Shown: positions 25,744-35,200, numbered from the stretch's first letter. The stretch is 64,000 nucleotides of DNA from Clostridium pasteurianum (GCF_001705235.1 NZ_MCGV01000001.1:1488001-1552000), one strand, 5' to 3'. Notes: generated by a model from the sequence alone, not told the origin. Made by a program: numbers and translations.

Positions 25744-27240
25744 TTGAAACATATTGGAATAATTGACATAGGATCCAATTCAGTAAGACTTCTATTTGCC
25801 GAAATAACCAGTCCACATTCCTTTAAAATCATAACTGAACTCAAAGAATATGTGAGGCTCGGTGCTGGTTTTGATGAGGACGGTAATATTAATGACGAAA
25901 AAATAATTTCTACCATTAGAGTACTAAATTTATATAAAAACTTTTGCAGCATGTTTGAAGACACCAAAATGCTTGTAACTGCCACTGAAGCTTTCAGAAA
26001 GGCCAAGAACAGGGATTTCATCTTAAAAAGAATTAAAGATGAACTTAATATTGACATAAGAATACTTTCTGGAGAGGAAGAAGCATATTACGATTATTTT
26101 GCAGTAATAAACACCTTAAATTTAAAAGACGGACTTGTTATGGATATTGGAGGTGCAAGTACAGAACTCATATGGATAAAAGATAGAGACTTAAAGGAAT
26201 GTATAAGTCTTCCTTTCGGTGCCATAACCTTAACCAAAAAATTCAAACTTGAAAATTCAATAAATAGTGAACAGGAAAAACTTTTAAATGATTTTCTACT
26301 CGAAAATTTTTCTAAAATCCCCTGGCTTAAAAATTTAGATTCTTTGCCTTTAATAGGCATAGGCGGAAGTATAAGAAACCTAGGTAAAATATCAAGAAAG
26401 AAAAAAAATTATCCTCTTAATTTAATACATAACTACACCATGTCTTCCAAATGTGCAGAAGATATATATGACGAAGTTAAAATTAAAACTAATGCTCAAA
26501 GAAGAAAAATCAAAGGATTATCAAAGGATAGAGCAGATATATTCGTAGGTGCCGCTGGAGCAGTTAAATCCATAATCTCTTTGTGTAAAATAAAAAAGAT
26601 TACAATCTGCAGAAACGGAATAAGAGAAGGACTTTTATTGTCAGAGCTTTTCAATAAAAAACCTATAGAAAATATACTCGATTTTTCAATAAATAACGTA
26701 CTTATGAGCAACACAAATATTAATCATAGCAATCATGTATATAAGCTTACAAACTTGCTTTTTTCTTCACTTAAATCTGTTCATAAAATAGAAGAAAATC
26801 TTAATAACGTTATAAAGACCTCAGCTATGTTTCATGATGCCGGAATAAATGTATCTTATTACTACTATCATAAACACTCTGCATACATAATATTAAATTC
26901 ATCTTTGTACGGCATCTCCCATAAAGAACGTGTAATGAGTGCCTGTGCTGCAGTATATCAAAGAAGTGAAAACATACAGTCAATGCTTGATGAATATAGA
27001 AATATTATAGATAAATCAGATATTTATAAAATAAAAGTAATTGGTCTATTATTAAGAATTGCAGAAAACCTTGACAAAGATCTATCTGGATCAATTAAAG
27101 ATTTAAGCTGTACAATAAACGATGATACTGTAATAATTAAAACTTATTCCAAACAGCCGTGCGAGTTTTTAATACGTGAAGCTCAAACTTCATCAGAATT
27201 ATTTAAAAATATTTTTAATAAATCTCTTTATATAGTATAA
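25744..27240 (+). CDS. ppx: Exopolyphosphatase (Ppx/GppA family)
   Basis: 498 residues. The ASKHA phosphate loop is IDIGSNSVRLLFAE and the second motif is VMDIGGASTELIWI. A C-terminal helical HD-like domain (SAMFHDAGINVSYYYYHKHS) follows, as in longer Ppx/GppA proteins. It cleaves terminal phosphates from polyphosphate and may act on pppGpp. It starts with TTG behind GAGGTGATGATAC. The reading frame is intact. It lies back-to-back with ppk. Confidence 0.93.
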   Translation: MKHIGIIDIGSNSVRLLFAEITSPHSFKIITELKEYVRLGAGFDEDGNINDEKIISTIRVLNLYKNFCSMFEDTKMLVTATEAFRKAKNRDFILKRIKDELNIDIRILSGEEEAYYDYFAVINTLNLKDGLVMDIGGASTELIWIKDRDLKECISLPFGAITLTKKFKLENSINSEQEKLLNDFLLENFSKIPWLKNLDSLPLIGIGGSIRNLGKISRKKKNYPLNLIHNYTMSSKCAEDIYDEVKIKTNAQRRKIKGLSKDRADIFVGAAGAVKSIISLCKIKKITICRNGIREGLLLSELFNKKPIENILDFSINNVLMSNTNINHSNHVYKLTNLLFSSLKSVHKIEENLNNVIKTSAMFHDAGINVSYYYYHKHSAYIILNSSLYGISHKERVMSACAAVYQRSENIQSMLDEYRNIIDKSDIYKIKVIGLLLRIAENLDKDLSGSIKDLSCTINDDTVIIKTYSKQPCEFLIREAQTSSELFKNIFNKSLYIV

Positions 27241-27308
27241 AATTCAATAACTTATATATATCTAACTTCATAATATAAAGTAAACATTGTAATTAATTAG
27301 GAGGATTT

Positions 27309-28325
27309 ATGAAAAAGAGCTTTCCAAAAATATTACTATTGTTTACTTTAATATTATGCATTTCATTTGTAGGCTGCAAGAAATCAACTGATAAATCACT
27401 TACAACTGTACGACTTAATGAAGTTACCCGTTCTATCTTTTATGCTCCAATGTACGTTGCAATAAAAAACGGTTACTTTAAAGATAGCGGCATAAATATT
27501 GAGCTTTCTACTGGCGAAGGTGCTGATAAAACCATGCAGCAGGTATTAAGTAAAAATGATGATATAGGTTTTTGCGGTCCTGAGCAGGTTATATATATTT
27601 ATAACAAACATAGAAAAGATTACCCTATAGTTTTTGCCAAACTCACACAAAAGGATGGTTCTTTTATTGTGGGAAGGCATGCTGATAAAAATTTCACCTG
27701 GAAATCTTTAAAGGGTAAAACAGTAATCGGCGGCAGACCTGGCGGAGTTCCTGAAATGGCATTTGAATATGCTCTTAAAAAAAATGGATTAACTCCAGGC
27801 AAGGACGTAAATATAATAACCAATATAAACTTTTCCACTGTAGGTGGAGCTTTTAAAGGCGGCACCGGTGATTATGCAACTTTATTTGAGCCTACAGGAA
27901 GTCTCTTAGAACAAAGTAAATCTGGATATATCAATGCTTCTGTTGGCTCAGCTGCTGGCTTACTCCCTTATACCTGTTTCTTTACTACTAAATCTTACAT
28001 GTACAAAAACCCAAAAATAATACAAAATTTCACCAACGCAATTTATAAAGGTCAATTATGGATGAATAAGCATTCGGACAAGGAAACTGCAGAACTTATA
28101 AAGTCCTTTTTTCCTGGAGGCACTACTTCTTTAATACAAAACTCTATAAAAAATTATAAGAGTATAAATGCTTATGCTTCTGATCCAGTGCTTAAAAAAG
28201 GAGAAATGGATAGTCTTATGAATATAATTCAAGGCTATGACAAAGATTTAATTAAAACTAGGCCTCCATTTAATACCATAACAAATGAAAAATTTGCTAA
28301 AGAAGCTGTTAAAAAAATAAAGTAG
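27309..28325 (+). CDS. ABC transporter substrate-binding lipoprotein (SsuA/TauA/NMT1-like)
   Basis: 338 residues with a lipoprotein signal ending at the lipobox SFVGC. The mature protein follows the SsuA/NMT1 pattern: RSIFYAPMYVAIKNGYFKD, then ADKTMQQVLSKNDDIGFCGP, then WKSLKGKTVIGGRPGG. It binds an aliphatic sulfonate, taurine, nitrate, pyrimidine-like or other small ligand outside the membrane; the ligand cannot be read from sequence. It heads the operon with ATPase and permease, with AGGAGG before the ATG. Confidence 0.88.
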   Translation: MKKSFPKILLLFTLILCISFVGCKKSTDKSLTTVRLNEVTRSIFYAPMYVAIKNGYFKDSGINIELSTGEGADKTMQQVLSKNDDIGFCGPEQVIYIYNKHRKDYPIVFAKLTQKDGSFIVGRHADKNFTWKSLKGKTVIGGRPGGVPEMAFEYALKKNGLTPGKDVNIITNINFSTVGGAFKGGTGDYATLFEPTGSLLEQSKSGYINASVGSAAGLLPYTCFFTTKSYMYKNPKIIQNFTNAIYKGQLWMNKHSDKETAELIKSFFPGGTTSLIQNSIKNYKSINAYASDPVLKKGEMDSLMNIIQGYDKDLIKTRPPFNTITNEKFAKEAVKKIK

Positions 28326-28344
28326 TAGTTATGGAGATGATAAA

Positions 28345-29112
28345 ATGGATAAGGTTTATGTAAAAAATGTATCTGTTAATTATCACTCGGTAAAAGCAGA
28401 GACAAAAGCACTAAAGAACATAACCTTTAAAATTGAAAATGGTGATTTTGTAAGTATAGTAGGACCATCTGGATGTGGAAAATCCACACTTTTAAATATA
28501 ATTGCAGGACTTCTTGAGCCCTCTTCTGGAAAAGTTTATATAGATAATGTTCCTGTAAAAGGTGTCTCTCCTAAAATAGGATATATGTTTCAAAAAGACA
28601 ACTTATTTCAATGGCTTAATGTATGGGATAATGTAGCTTTGGGTCTTAAAATAAAAAAACAATTTAATAATACTACCAAGATCAAACTAGAAAATTTACT
28701 GGAAAAATATGATTTAAAAGATTTCAAATATCATTATCCAAATGAATTATCAGGCGGTATGAGGCAACGAGTTGCTCTTATAAGAACACTAGTTTTAGAA
28801 CCAGAAGTACTTCTTCTCGATGAGCCATTTTCAGCACTTGATTACCAGACCCGACTAAACGTAGGCAGCGAAATCTGCCAAATTATTAAAACTGAAGGTA
28901 AAACAGCTATAATGGTAACTCATGATATAGCTGAAGCAGTTTCAATTTCAGAAAGAATTCTAGTGTTTTCAAAACGTCCTGCTGTGCTAAAAAAAGAGGT
29001 ACAAATAAACCTTCCAGCAGTCTCCCCTATAAAAAGAAGGGAATGTCCTGATTTTTCATTCTATTTCAACTCTGTTTGGAAGGAGATGGACGATAATGAA
29101 AGTGAGCACTGA
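28345..29112 (+). CDS. ABC transporter ATPase (SsuB/TauB type)
   Basis: 255 residues. Walker A is IVGPSGCGKSTLLNIIAG, the Q-loop is in YMFQKDNLFQWLNVWDNVAL, the signature is ELSGGMRQRVALIRTL and Walker B is VLLLDEPFSALDYQTR, with the switch His in MVTHDIAEA. FQKDNLFQW and the LSGGMRQR signature are typical of sulfonate/nitrate/taurine importers. It overlaps the permease gene by 17 bases, indicating translational coupling. Confidence 0.95.
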   Translation: MDKVYVKNVSVNYHSVKAETKALKNITFKIENGDFVSIVGPSGCGKSTLLNIIAGLLEPSSGKVYIDNVPVKGVSPKIGYMFQKDNLFQWLNVWDNVALGLKIKKQFNNTTKIKLENLLEKYDLKDFKYHYPNELSGGMRQRVALIRTLVLEPEVLLLDEPFSALDYQTRLNVGSEICQIIKTEGKTAIMVTHDIAEAVSISERILVFSKRPAVLKKEVQINLPAVSPIKRRECPDFSFYFNSVWKEMDDNESEH

Positions 29113-29890
29113 ACAGCTTAATTATATGAAAAAACTAAAAAGTGATAAGAAGAAAGTCACTATAACAAGAATTTTAATACTAATTTTCATTTTTGTACTT
29201 TGGGAAATAGTTGGTGACTTAAATATAGTAGATCCATTTTTAATAAGTACTCCTTCTAGAATGATTCAAAGTCTGATAAAAATATATGGTGAGGGGACTT
29301 TATTTACACACATCGGTATAACTTGCTTTGAAACAATAGTAGGTTTCCTTTTAAGCACTGTCTTAGGCACAATAATAGCAATTCTTCTGTGGTGGTCAGA
29401 TTTTGCTTCAAAGGTTTTAGATCCTTACCTTGTAGTATTAAACTCTCTGCCTAAAATAGCCTTAGCTCCTATATTAATCTTCTGGATGGGCAACGGTATA
29501 AAAGCCATAATATTAATAGCTGTACTCATATCAATTGTAGTAACAATTATATCAGTTTTAAATAGCTTTAAGGCAGTTGATGAGGAAAAAATCAAGCTCC
29601 TGAAAACCTTCGGTGCAACAAAATTTCAAATATTAAAAAATCTAATAATTCCGTCTTCAATTCCAACTCTTATGTCTGCCTTAAAGATAAACGTTGGTTT
29701 ATCATGGGTTGGTGTAATCATGGGAGAGTTCTTAGTTGCAAAAGAAGGGCTTGGTTTTCTAATAGTTTATGGTGGTCAAATTTCAGAGCTAGATATGGTA
29801 ATGATGAGCATAATAATTCTATCTATTTTAGCTTATCTAATGTATTTATGTGTAGCTCTTTTAGATAAAAAATTGGCTAAAAGATACTAA
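29096..29890 (+). CDS. ABC transporter permease (SsuC/TauC type)
   Basis: 264 residues, about six membrane segments. The family's cytoplasmic EAA loop is LKTFGATKFQILKNLIIPSS, where it docks with the ATPase. The opening RILILIFIFVLWEIVGDLNI and PFLISTPSRMIQSLIKI are typical of BPD_transp_1 importers. The gene start overlaps the ATPase end. It completes a binding protein-ATPase-permease importer. Confidence 0.93.
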   Translation: MKVSTEQLNYMKKLKSDKKKVTITRILILIFIFVLWEIVGDLNIVDPFLISTPSRMIQSLIKIYGEGTLFTHIGITCFETIVGFLLSTVLGTIIAILLWWSDFASKVLDPYLVVLNSLPKIALAPILIFWMGNGIKAIILIAVLISIVVTIISVLNSFKAVDEEKIKLLKTFGATKFQILKNLIIPSSIPTLMSALKINVGLSWVGVIMGEFLVAKEGLGFLIVYGGQISELDMVMMSIIILSILAYLMYLCVALLDKKLAKRY

Positions 29891-29992
29891 TATAGTGAAT
29901 AAATTGCTGCTTAAAATGAACCTCTTTCATAATGTATAATTTTTATTTAATATGCAAACTATAATTTTGAAATAAATGAAGGAGGTATCATT

Positions 29993-30220
29993 ATGCAGCA
30001 ACCTAAACTTGGAATGCATGAAACAATGGAATTACACGAACTTTTAAATTTTAAAAACCTATGCTTAACAAAAACAACTGCTGTATCAGAATTAGTTTCT
30101 GATGTCAATCTAAGAACGATTTTAGAAGATGATAAAAACGTAACTAAGAGACAAATTGGCGAACTCAAAGGTCTTATCCAAAAATCGAAAATGGATTCAC
30201 CAAGCTTCATGAATAGCTAA
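29993..30220 (+). CDS. Small spore-coat-like protein
   Basis: 75 residues, helical and hydrophilic, with MQQPKLGMHETMELHELLNF at the start. The phrase HETMELHELLNFKNLCLTK and a ferritin-like helical pattern are typical of small proteins encoded next to CotF in clostridia. AAGGAGGTATCATT precedes the ATG. It is followed after 20 bases by the CotF-like gene, so the pair is probably expressed together late in sporulation. The sporulation promoter was not proved. Confidence 0.7.
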   Translation: MQQPKLGMHETMELHELLNFKNLCLTKTTAVSELVSDVNLRTILEDDKNVTKRQIGELKGLIQKSKMDSPSFMNS

Positions 30221-30240
30221 ACAAAGGAGATTGATTTATT

Positions 30241-30537
30241 ATGAATACAGTTTTAGAAAATGCACATAAAATGGATATACTAAACGACCATGTTATTGCA
30301 TCAGATTTTCTAATTGCTTCTAAATCTGCAATAAGAAATTATGCTATAGCAATCACAGAATCAGTTACACCAGAAGTAAGAACAACGTTAAAAAGGCATC
30401 TTGATGAAGCTATTAGTCTTCATGAAAGAATTTTAAACTATATGATGACAAATGGCTATTATCAGCCTTACAATACTCAGGAACAATATAAGGTTGATAT
30501 GAAATCAACTGATACTGCATTAAATTTAAATAGATAA
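30241..30537 (+). CDS. CotF-family spore coat protein
   Basis: 98 residues. The pattern DILNDHVIASDFLIASKSAI, then TPEVRTTLKRHLDEAISLHE and ILNYMMTNGYYQPYNTQEQY, matches the Coat_F family, a helical ferritin-like protein in the spore coat. ATG with AAAGGAG upstream. Co-transcribed with the small gene just before it. Confidence 0.85.
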   Translation: MNTVLENAHKMDILNDHVIASDFLIASKSAIRNYAIAITESVTPEVRTTLKRHLDEAISLHERILNYMMTNGYYQPYNTQEQYKVDMKSTDTALNLNR

Positions 30538-30626
30538 TTTTATTTTTTTGGGCATGCAACCGTTATATTTTAATATGAACGATTACATGTCTTTTTGAAT
30601 TATTATTCTCATTTATTAGCTTTCAA

Positions 30627-30822
30627 TTCAAATTTTCGGTAGCGGAGCAGACGAAAATCTTCCTTGCCATTACCCATTATGTGAAGTAACAGTAGTTTGA
30701 AAACGATTTAAATAAAACTCAATAAGACTTTGCCTCAAATTATAAAAAGACTTAGAAGTTTCAATTTGTCTGAGCTTCTTTTCAGCAAGTTATTAAAAGT
30801 TTATGCAGGGATAAACTTTTAA
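30627..30822 (+). repeat. BHR copy 7 (truncated)
   Basis: Short hairpin ATTTTC...GAAAAT with CCTTGC, then the left arm of the long hairpin (GTGAAGTAACAGTAGTTTG) and the conserved loop GTCTGAGCTTCTTTTCAGC. The right arm is replaced by a small hairpin, AAAAGTTTAT-GCAGGG-ATAAACTTTT. Confidence 0.85.
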
Positions 30823-31018
30823 TTCAGATTTCCCGCAGCGGAGCGGAAGAAAATCTTCCTTGTCTTTACCCTTTATGTGAAGTAACAGTAGTTTGAGAAC
30901 AATTTAAATAAAACTCAATAAGACCTTGCCTAAAATAATGAAAAGACTTAGAAGTTTCAATTTCTCTGAGCTTCTTTTCAGCAAGTTATTAAAAGTTCAT
31001 TCATGCATAAACTTTTAA
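30823..31018 (+). repeat. BHR copy 8 (truncated, tandem)
   Basis: About 85-90% identical by eye to copy 7 with a period of about 198 bases. The short hairpin stem differs (GATTTCC...GAAAATC) and the replacement hairpin is AAAAGTTCAT-TCATGC-ATAAACTTTT. The loop has one change (TCTCTGAG). Confidence 0.85.
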
Positions 31019-31264
31019 TTCAGATTTTCGGTAGCGTAGCGGAAGAAAATCTTCCTTGCCCTTACCTCTTATGTGAAGTAACAGTAGTTTGAGAACGATT
31101 TAAATAAAATTCAATAAGACTTTGCCTCAAATTATAAAAAGGCTTAGATGTTTCAATTTGTCTGAGCTTCTTTTCAGCGAGTTATTGAAACTTCTTAGTC
31201 TTTTTATAATTTGAGGCTTAGTCTTATGAGTTTTATTTAATGTTTCAAACTACTGTTACTTCAC
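31019..31264 (+). repeat. BHR copy 9 (full)
   Basis: Short hairpin ATTTTC...GAAAAT, CCTTGC linker, and a full 192-base long hairpin at 31073-31264 with termini GTGAAGTAACAGTAGTTTG and the exact complement. The stop codon of the ABC permease gene at 31256-31258 lies inside the right terminal repeat. Confidence 0.92.
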
Positions 31265-31963
31265 ACACCTTTTTATAAATACAAAAATTAGTATAATAGA
31301 ATAAATTACTGCTGCAGCTAAAGTATACATAACCCCAACTGAATTCTGCAAATTCACATAGTCTATTGAACTAAGCTTGTCTATTGTTAAATATACTGGT
31401 GGCAAAATTACAGTTATCCACTTAAATACAGGTAAGACTTGAACAAGAGGATTTCTAATAATAGACACAAGTAAAATAGCACTCAAAAATAGCACTACAA
31501 TTTTTTTATCTTTAATTATTCTAGAATTAAACAAGCCTCCAAGTGCTGTCCCCAAAAGTCCAATAACAGCATGACTCATAAAAGCAATAACAATATCTAA
31601 AGTATATATTTTTCTAATAAAACATCCTAATAAAATCGGATAAAAAACCGTAATAACTGATAATATAAGTATTAAAAAATATACAAAAGCTATCTTACCC
31701 AAATAATATAAATTTTCTTTTTTAAAATGCAAAATTGTAAGCTGCTGCTGAACAATGTCTTCACTATCTACAAAAGTAACCGAAATCCACGCTGCAATTA
31801 TATATATTATTATACAAGTTGCAGTATAAGATGTCATTACATAGCATGGTTTAACCGCATACACAACACCCATTAAAATCATATAAGCTAAAAGTGGAGG
31901 TATATACTTATTAGACCTTTTGTAATCTTTGAAAAAATATATCATTAAACTTTTAATACTCAT
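31256..31963 (-). CDS. ABC-2-type transporter permease (membrane subunit)
   Basis: 235 residues with about six hydrophobic segments and no extracellular domain, typical of a small exporter membrane subunit. It is encoded directly after, and nearly overlapping, the ATPase gene. I start at MSIKSLMIYFF (31963); an earlier in-frame ATG lies inside the ATPase gene. The last two codons (GTG AAG) and the TAA stop are part of the right end of a BHR repeat, so the C-terminus has been set by that insertion. The substrate is unknown. Confidence 0.8.
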   Translation of the reverse strand: MSIKSLMIYFFKDYKRSNKYIPPLLAYMILMGVVYAVKPCYVMTSYTATCIIIYIIAAWISVTFVDSEDIVQQQLTILHFKKENLYYLGKIAFVYFLILILSVITVFYPILLGCFIRKIYTLDIVIAFMSHAVIGLLGTALGGLFNSRIIKDKKIVVLFLSAILLVSIIRNPLVQVLPVFKWITVILPPVYLTIDKLSSIDYVNLQNSVGVMYTLAAAVIYSIILIFVFIKRCVK

Positions 31964-31971
31964 AATATAAT

Positions 31972-32802
31972 TTACCCTTCCTTCACTGAAACAATGCTGC
32001 ATCCCATATTGATTAAATGCATTATGCTGCTGTCACTGTACTTTGGGTCTACTAATATATTAGCTAGCCTTCCATTCTGACTTGCATTAAGTAATCCTTT
32101 AAAGCTTTTGACTAAATTTAAGTCAAAATCTTCACTTATTTTAAAAACTATAAACATATTTTTGTGTGTATCTTGAGAAAAGCATAACATTTTAGCATTT
32201 TGTATTTTCACAGTTTTATCCGCTAATTTTTCAACTAAATACGCTTCATGACAGGCTAAAACCATTGCAATTCCTTCTGATTTCAGTTTTTCTAATATAC
32301 TAATATTTTTTTCTTGTGAATCAACATCCTGACCTGAAAGTGGCTCGTCCAACAATAATATATCTGGTTTTGACAACATAGCTTGTATAACTGCGACCTT
32401 TTGTATGGTTCCCTTCGATAAATATTTTATTTGTGTATCCTTCATTGAATTTAAATTAAAATCGTTAAAAAGCTCTTTTTCCACCTTATCTATGTGATTA
32501 TTAGATAAGCCTTCAATCTTTCCCATATGTAATATATATTCATGAGGAGTAAAATTAAGTTTTGGAAATCTATCTGGAACATAACCAATATTTAATTTAA
32601 GTCTATCTCCTTTAACAATTCTTCTTCCCCCTGATACTTTGCTAAGTCCAGCTATTATTTTAAGTAAAGTACTTTTTCCTGCACCATTTTTACCAATAAC
32701 AGCTAAAGTCTGCCCCTTAAAAATGCTTAAATTTATATTGCTTAAAATTTTCTTATTTCTATAACTTTTACTGACATCTTCTAATTTGATTAATTCCTCC
32801 AT
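31972..32802 (-). CDS. ABC transporter ATPase, drug/export type
   Basis: 276 residues. Walker A is VIGKNGAGKSTLLKIIAG and Walker B is ILLLDEPLSGQDVD. The signature is unusual: YLSKGTIQKVAVIQAML, with LSKGT in place of LSGGQ, a variant common in exporter ATPases of Firmicutes. The switch His is in VLACHEAYLV. The last about 70 residues are an extra C-terminal domain. The start at MEELIKL has no ideal ribosome binding site (AAAGG about 13 bases upstream), so the start is uncertain. It is paired with the downstream membrane gene. Confidence 0.88.
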   Translation of the reverse strand: MEELIKLEDVSKSYRNKKILSNINLSIFKGQTLAVIGKNGAGKSTLLKIIAGLSKVSGGRRIVKGDRLKLNIGYVPDRFPKLNFTPHEYILHMGKIEGLSNNHIDKVEKELFNDFNLNSMKDTQIKYLSKGTIQKVAVIQAMLSKPDILLLDEPLSGQDVDSQEKNISILEKLKSEGIAMVLACHEAYLVEKLADKTVKIQNAKMLCFSQDTHKNMFIVFKISEDFDLNLVKSFKGLLNASQNGRLANILVDPKYSDSSIMHLINMGCSIVSVKEG

Positions 32803-32961
32803 AATACGCTTATAACCTTTCCTTATATTTATACTAATTGTAATATTTTTCACAATTTAAAACAATGAAATGTGTCTTAAATTAATATAAAATTTACCGA
32901 ATATTGAAAAAGTGTTACATTAGTAATTTCAGAAATTGCTAATGCAACTCTTATATTAAAA

Positions 32962-33471
32962 TTATTTTATATCGTTTAATTCAAGACTGATTATATCATT
33001 AACCCTAAGTCTAACATTTGCTTTCACCATGCAGCCGTTGACTTTTATTTTACCTTTCTCAATTGCCTTAACAACTTGTCCTCTAGTAAAATCAACTATC
33101 TTTTCTGCTAGAAATTTATCCAATCTTTCCTTTGTACACATTTCTTTAAGAAAAATTTGTACCTCATCAATTCCATCCTGTAAAACTTGAGCTATGCTGA
33201 AATTTTCATATATATTTTCCTTTTCATTATTTTCTTTATAATTATTTTTGAGTCCTGCAGTAGTTTTAAACGTATCAATTTTCTTATTCCAGGTATGTCC
33301 ATTAGGGCACTTATAAATAGCGTAATAAAATATATTTTTGCCATTTGCATTTTGTCTTCTCTTTAATGAATCCTTAAATTCAACCTTTGTACCACAGTTG
33401 TGACAATACCTAATTTCATGATCAGTCTCGTTTTTGTATATATACCAATTTAAATTTAATTTCTTTTCCAT
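32962..33471 (-). CDS. Zinc-knuckle plus S4 RNA-binding domain protein
   Basis: 169 residues. The N-terminal half has a CxxC/CPNGH cluster (YCHNCGTKVEF and YKCPNGHTWNK) that could bind zinc. The C-terminal half (about 115-169) is an S4 fold: ERLDKFLAEKIVDFTRGQVV and KVNGCMVKANVRLRVNDIIS. The S4 alpha-L motif suggests RNA binding, probably rRNA or tRNA. GGAGGTAAGGAAT precedes the chosen ATG. I do not know the precise function. Confidence 0.85.
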   Translation of the reverse strand: MEKKLNLNWYIYKNETDHEIRYCHNCGTKVEFKDSLKRRQNANGKNIFYYAIYKCPNGHTWNKKIDTFKTTAGLKNNYKENNEKENIYENFSIAQVLQDGIDEVQIFLKEMCTKERLDKFLAEKIVDFTRGQVVKAIEKGKIKVNGCMVKANVRLRVNDIISLELNDIK

Positions 33472-33489
33472 ATTCCTTACCTCCAACAA

Positions 33490-34021
33490 ATTTAATACAC
33501 GGTAAGGAATATAAAATATATTTTTTATTACATGGTAATGCGTAAATCATAAACTATTAAAATACTCCTTCCGTTTACTGATTTAAATACATTACCTTAA
33601 ATATAGGTTCCATATAATCACCACCAATCTTACGTACTAACCTGATGCACATTATATGAAATTATATAATTAAATACTGAAGGTTTACAAATAAAAAAGG
33701 TCGTAAGAAGACAGTATCCACTTACAACCTAATAATTCAATTAAAATTTATAATTATAATTAAGTAAGTTACCTTCAAAAATTGCTAATTTCATAAAAGC
33801 ACAACAAATAAGCCCAAAATAATTAGGCAAAAAATTAGTACCTTTAAAATATATATTTATTTTCATATAAAATAAATACTAGCAATTTGATGGTTCCATA
33901 AACTTACTTACCTCCTTAATTTCTTTCCTTTATCATTATATACAAAAATTTAGCATCTGTAAAATTTATTTGGATTCAATGACTTAATATCTAAATGTAA
34001 ACCCTTTAATGCTTCAAAATA
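33490..34021. other. 532-base intergenic gap without a recognised gene
   Basis: The region is AT-rich. It contains a minus-strand terminator (33699-33733) and an imperfect inverted repeat around 33760-33930. Two minus-strand ribosome-binding-site-like motifs precede very short frames: GGAGG at 33911-33915 before ATG 33899 (MEPSNC then stop) and GGTGGTGA before ATG near 33612 (about 12 codons). I see no stable gene here. Confidence 0.5.
33699..33733 (-). terminator. Terminator downstream of the aminotransferase gene
   Basis: On the minus strand AGGTTGTAAG and CTTACGACCT pair around a loop of about 15 bases, followed by TTTTTTATTT. It lies about 290 bases after the aminotransferase stop codon. 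Confidence 0.7.
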
Positions 34022-35173
34022 CTATTGCTTTAACTTTCTAAGTCTTTTTACAGCTTCAATTAGAGTTTCATCTTTTTTAGCAAAATGAAATCTTATATAA
34101 TTATTTACATTCTCCTTAAAAAAGCTTGAACCCGGAACTGCTGCAACCCCTATTTCTTTAGCAAGCCATTCGCAAAACTTATAATCATCCTTCTCACCAA
34201 ATTCAGATATATCAACTAAAACATAGTACGCACCCTGTGGCTCAAAATATTTTAGCCCTATCTCATCAAGTCCATTTATAAATATATCTCTTTTTCTAGT
34301 ATAAAGCTTAGTTAAATTTTCATAATATTCATCACTAAAATCAAGACCTGCAAGTACTGCTCTTTGAAGTGGTGCTGCTGCTCCCACTGTAAGAAAATCA
34401 TGTACCTTCTTGCAGCTATCAATAATTTCACTGGTTGCTATTATGTACCCTAATCTCCAACCTGTTATTGAATAAGTTTTTGAAAGTGAACTACAAGATA
34501 TAGTTCTTTCTCTCATTCCCGGTAGTGACGCCATATATATGTGCTTATTAGGTTTGTATACTATATGTTCATATACTTCATCAGTTATTATATATGTATC
34601 ATATTTCTTTGCCAGATCTGCTATATAAAAAAGTTCTTCTTCTGTAAAAACTTTTCCTGTTGGATTAGATGGATTACAGAGTACTAATGCTTTTGGTTTC
34701 TGTTCAAATGCTTTTTTTAGAGTTTCTTTATTAAATTTGAAATCTGGAGGTTCTAAAGGGACATATATAGGCTCTGCCCCAACTAAAATAGCATCTGCTC
34801 CATAATTCTCATAGAATGGTGAAAATACAATAACCTTATCTCCTGGATCACAAACTGACATCATTGAAACCATCATAGCTTCTGTACTTCCGCAGGTAAC
34901 AACAATATTTTTTTCAGGATCAATATCAATTCCCATAAACCTTTCCTGCTTTCGAGCAAGTTTTTTTCTAAATTCCGTTGACCCCCAGGTTATTTCATAT
35001 TGATGAGGTCCCTCGAAAGAAATTTTTCTAAGTTCGTCCATTATTTCCCTTGGTGGATCAAAATCAGGGAAACCCTGAGAAAGATTTATAGCTCCATACT
35101 TATTAGCTATCCTCGTCATTTTTCTTATTATTGATTCAGTAAATCCATCCAGCCTTCTGCTCAATTTTTGCAT
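34022..35173 (-). CDS. Class I/II aminotransferase
   Basis: 383 residues, PLP-dependent fold type I. The Schiff-base lysine is in SCSSLSKTYSITGWRLGYII. INLSQGFPDFDPP and VLCNPSNPTGKVFTEEEL are conserved for this family, and NNYIRFHFAKKDE carries the substrate-carboxylate arginine. The overall pattern resembles the aspartate, kynurenine or methionine aminotransferase-like group; the substrate is not decided by sequence. It has its own terminators on either side. Confidence 0.92.
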   Translation of the reverse strand: MQKLSRRLDGFTESIIRKMTRIANKYGAINLSQGFPDFDPPREIMDELRKISFEGPHQYEITWGSTEFRKKLARKQERFMGIDIDPEKNIVVTCGSTEAMMVSMMSVCDPGDKVIVFSPFYENYGADAILVGAEPIYVPLEPPDFKFNKETLKKAFEQKPKALVLCNPSNPTGKVFTEEELFYIADLAKKYDTYIITDEVYEHIVYKPNKHIYMASLPGMRERTISCSSLSKTYSITGWRLGYIIATSEIIDSCKKVHDFLTVGAAAPLQRAVLAGLDFSDEYYENLTKLYTRKRDIFINGLDEIGLKYFEPQGAYYVLVDISEFGEKDDYKFCEWLAKEIGVAAVPGSSFFKENVNNYIRFHFAKKDETLIEAVKRLRKLKQ

Positions 35174-35200
35174 TTTATCATCTCCTAACTATATTATACC

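Noticed and set aside
30627-31264. Possible CRISPR array
   Set aside because: The repeat unit is nearly 200 bases, has no unique spacers of 30-40 bases, and no cas gene is near.
33740-33899. Minus-strand small peptide gene (MEPSNC-stop, then MKINIYFKGTNF)
   Set aside because: The strong GGAGG is 11 bases from the ATG and the frame stops after six codons; the second frame has no ribosome binding site. Stop read-through cannot be supported.
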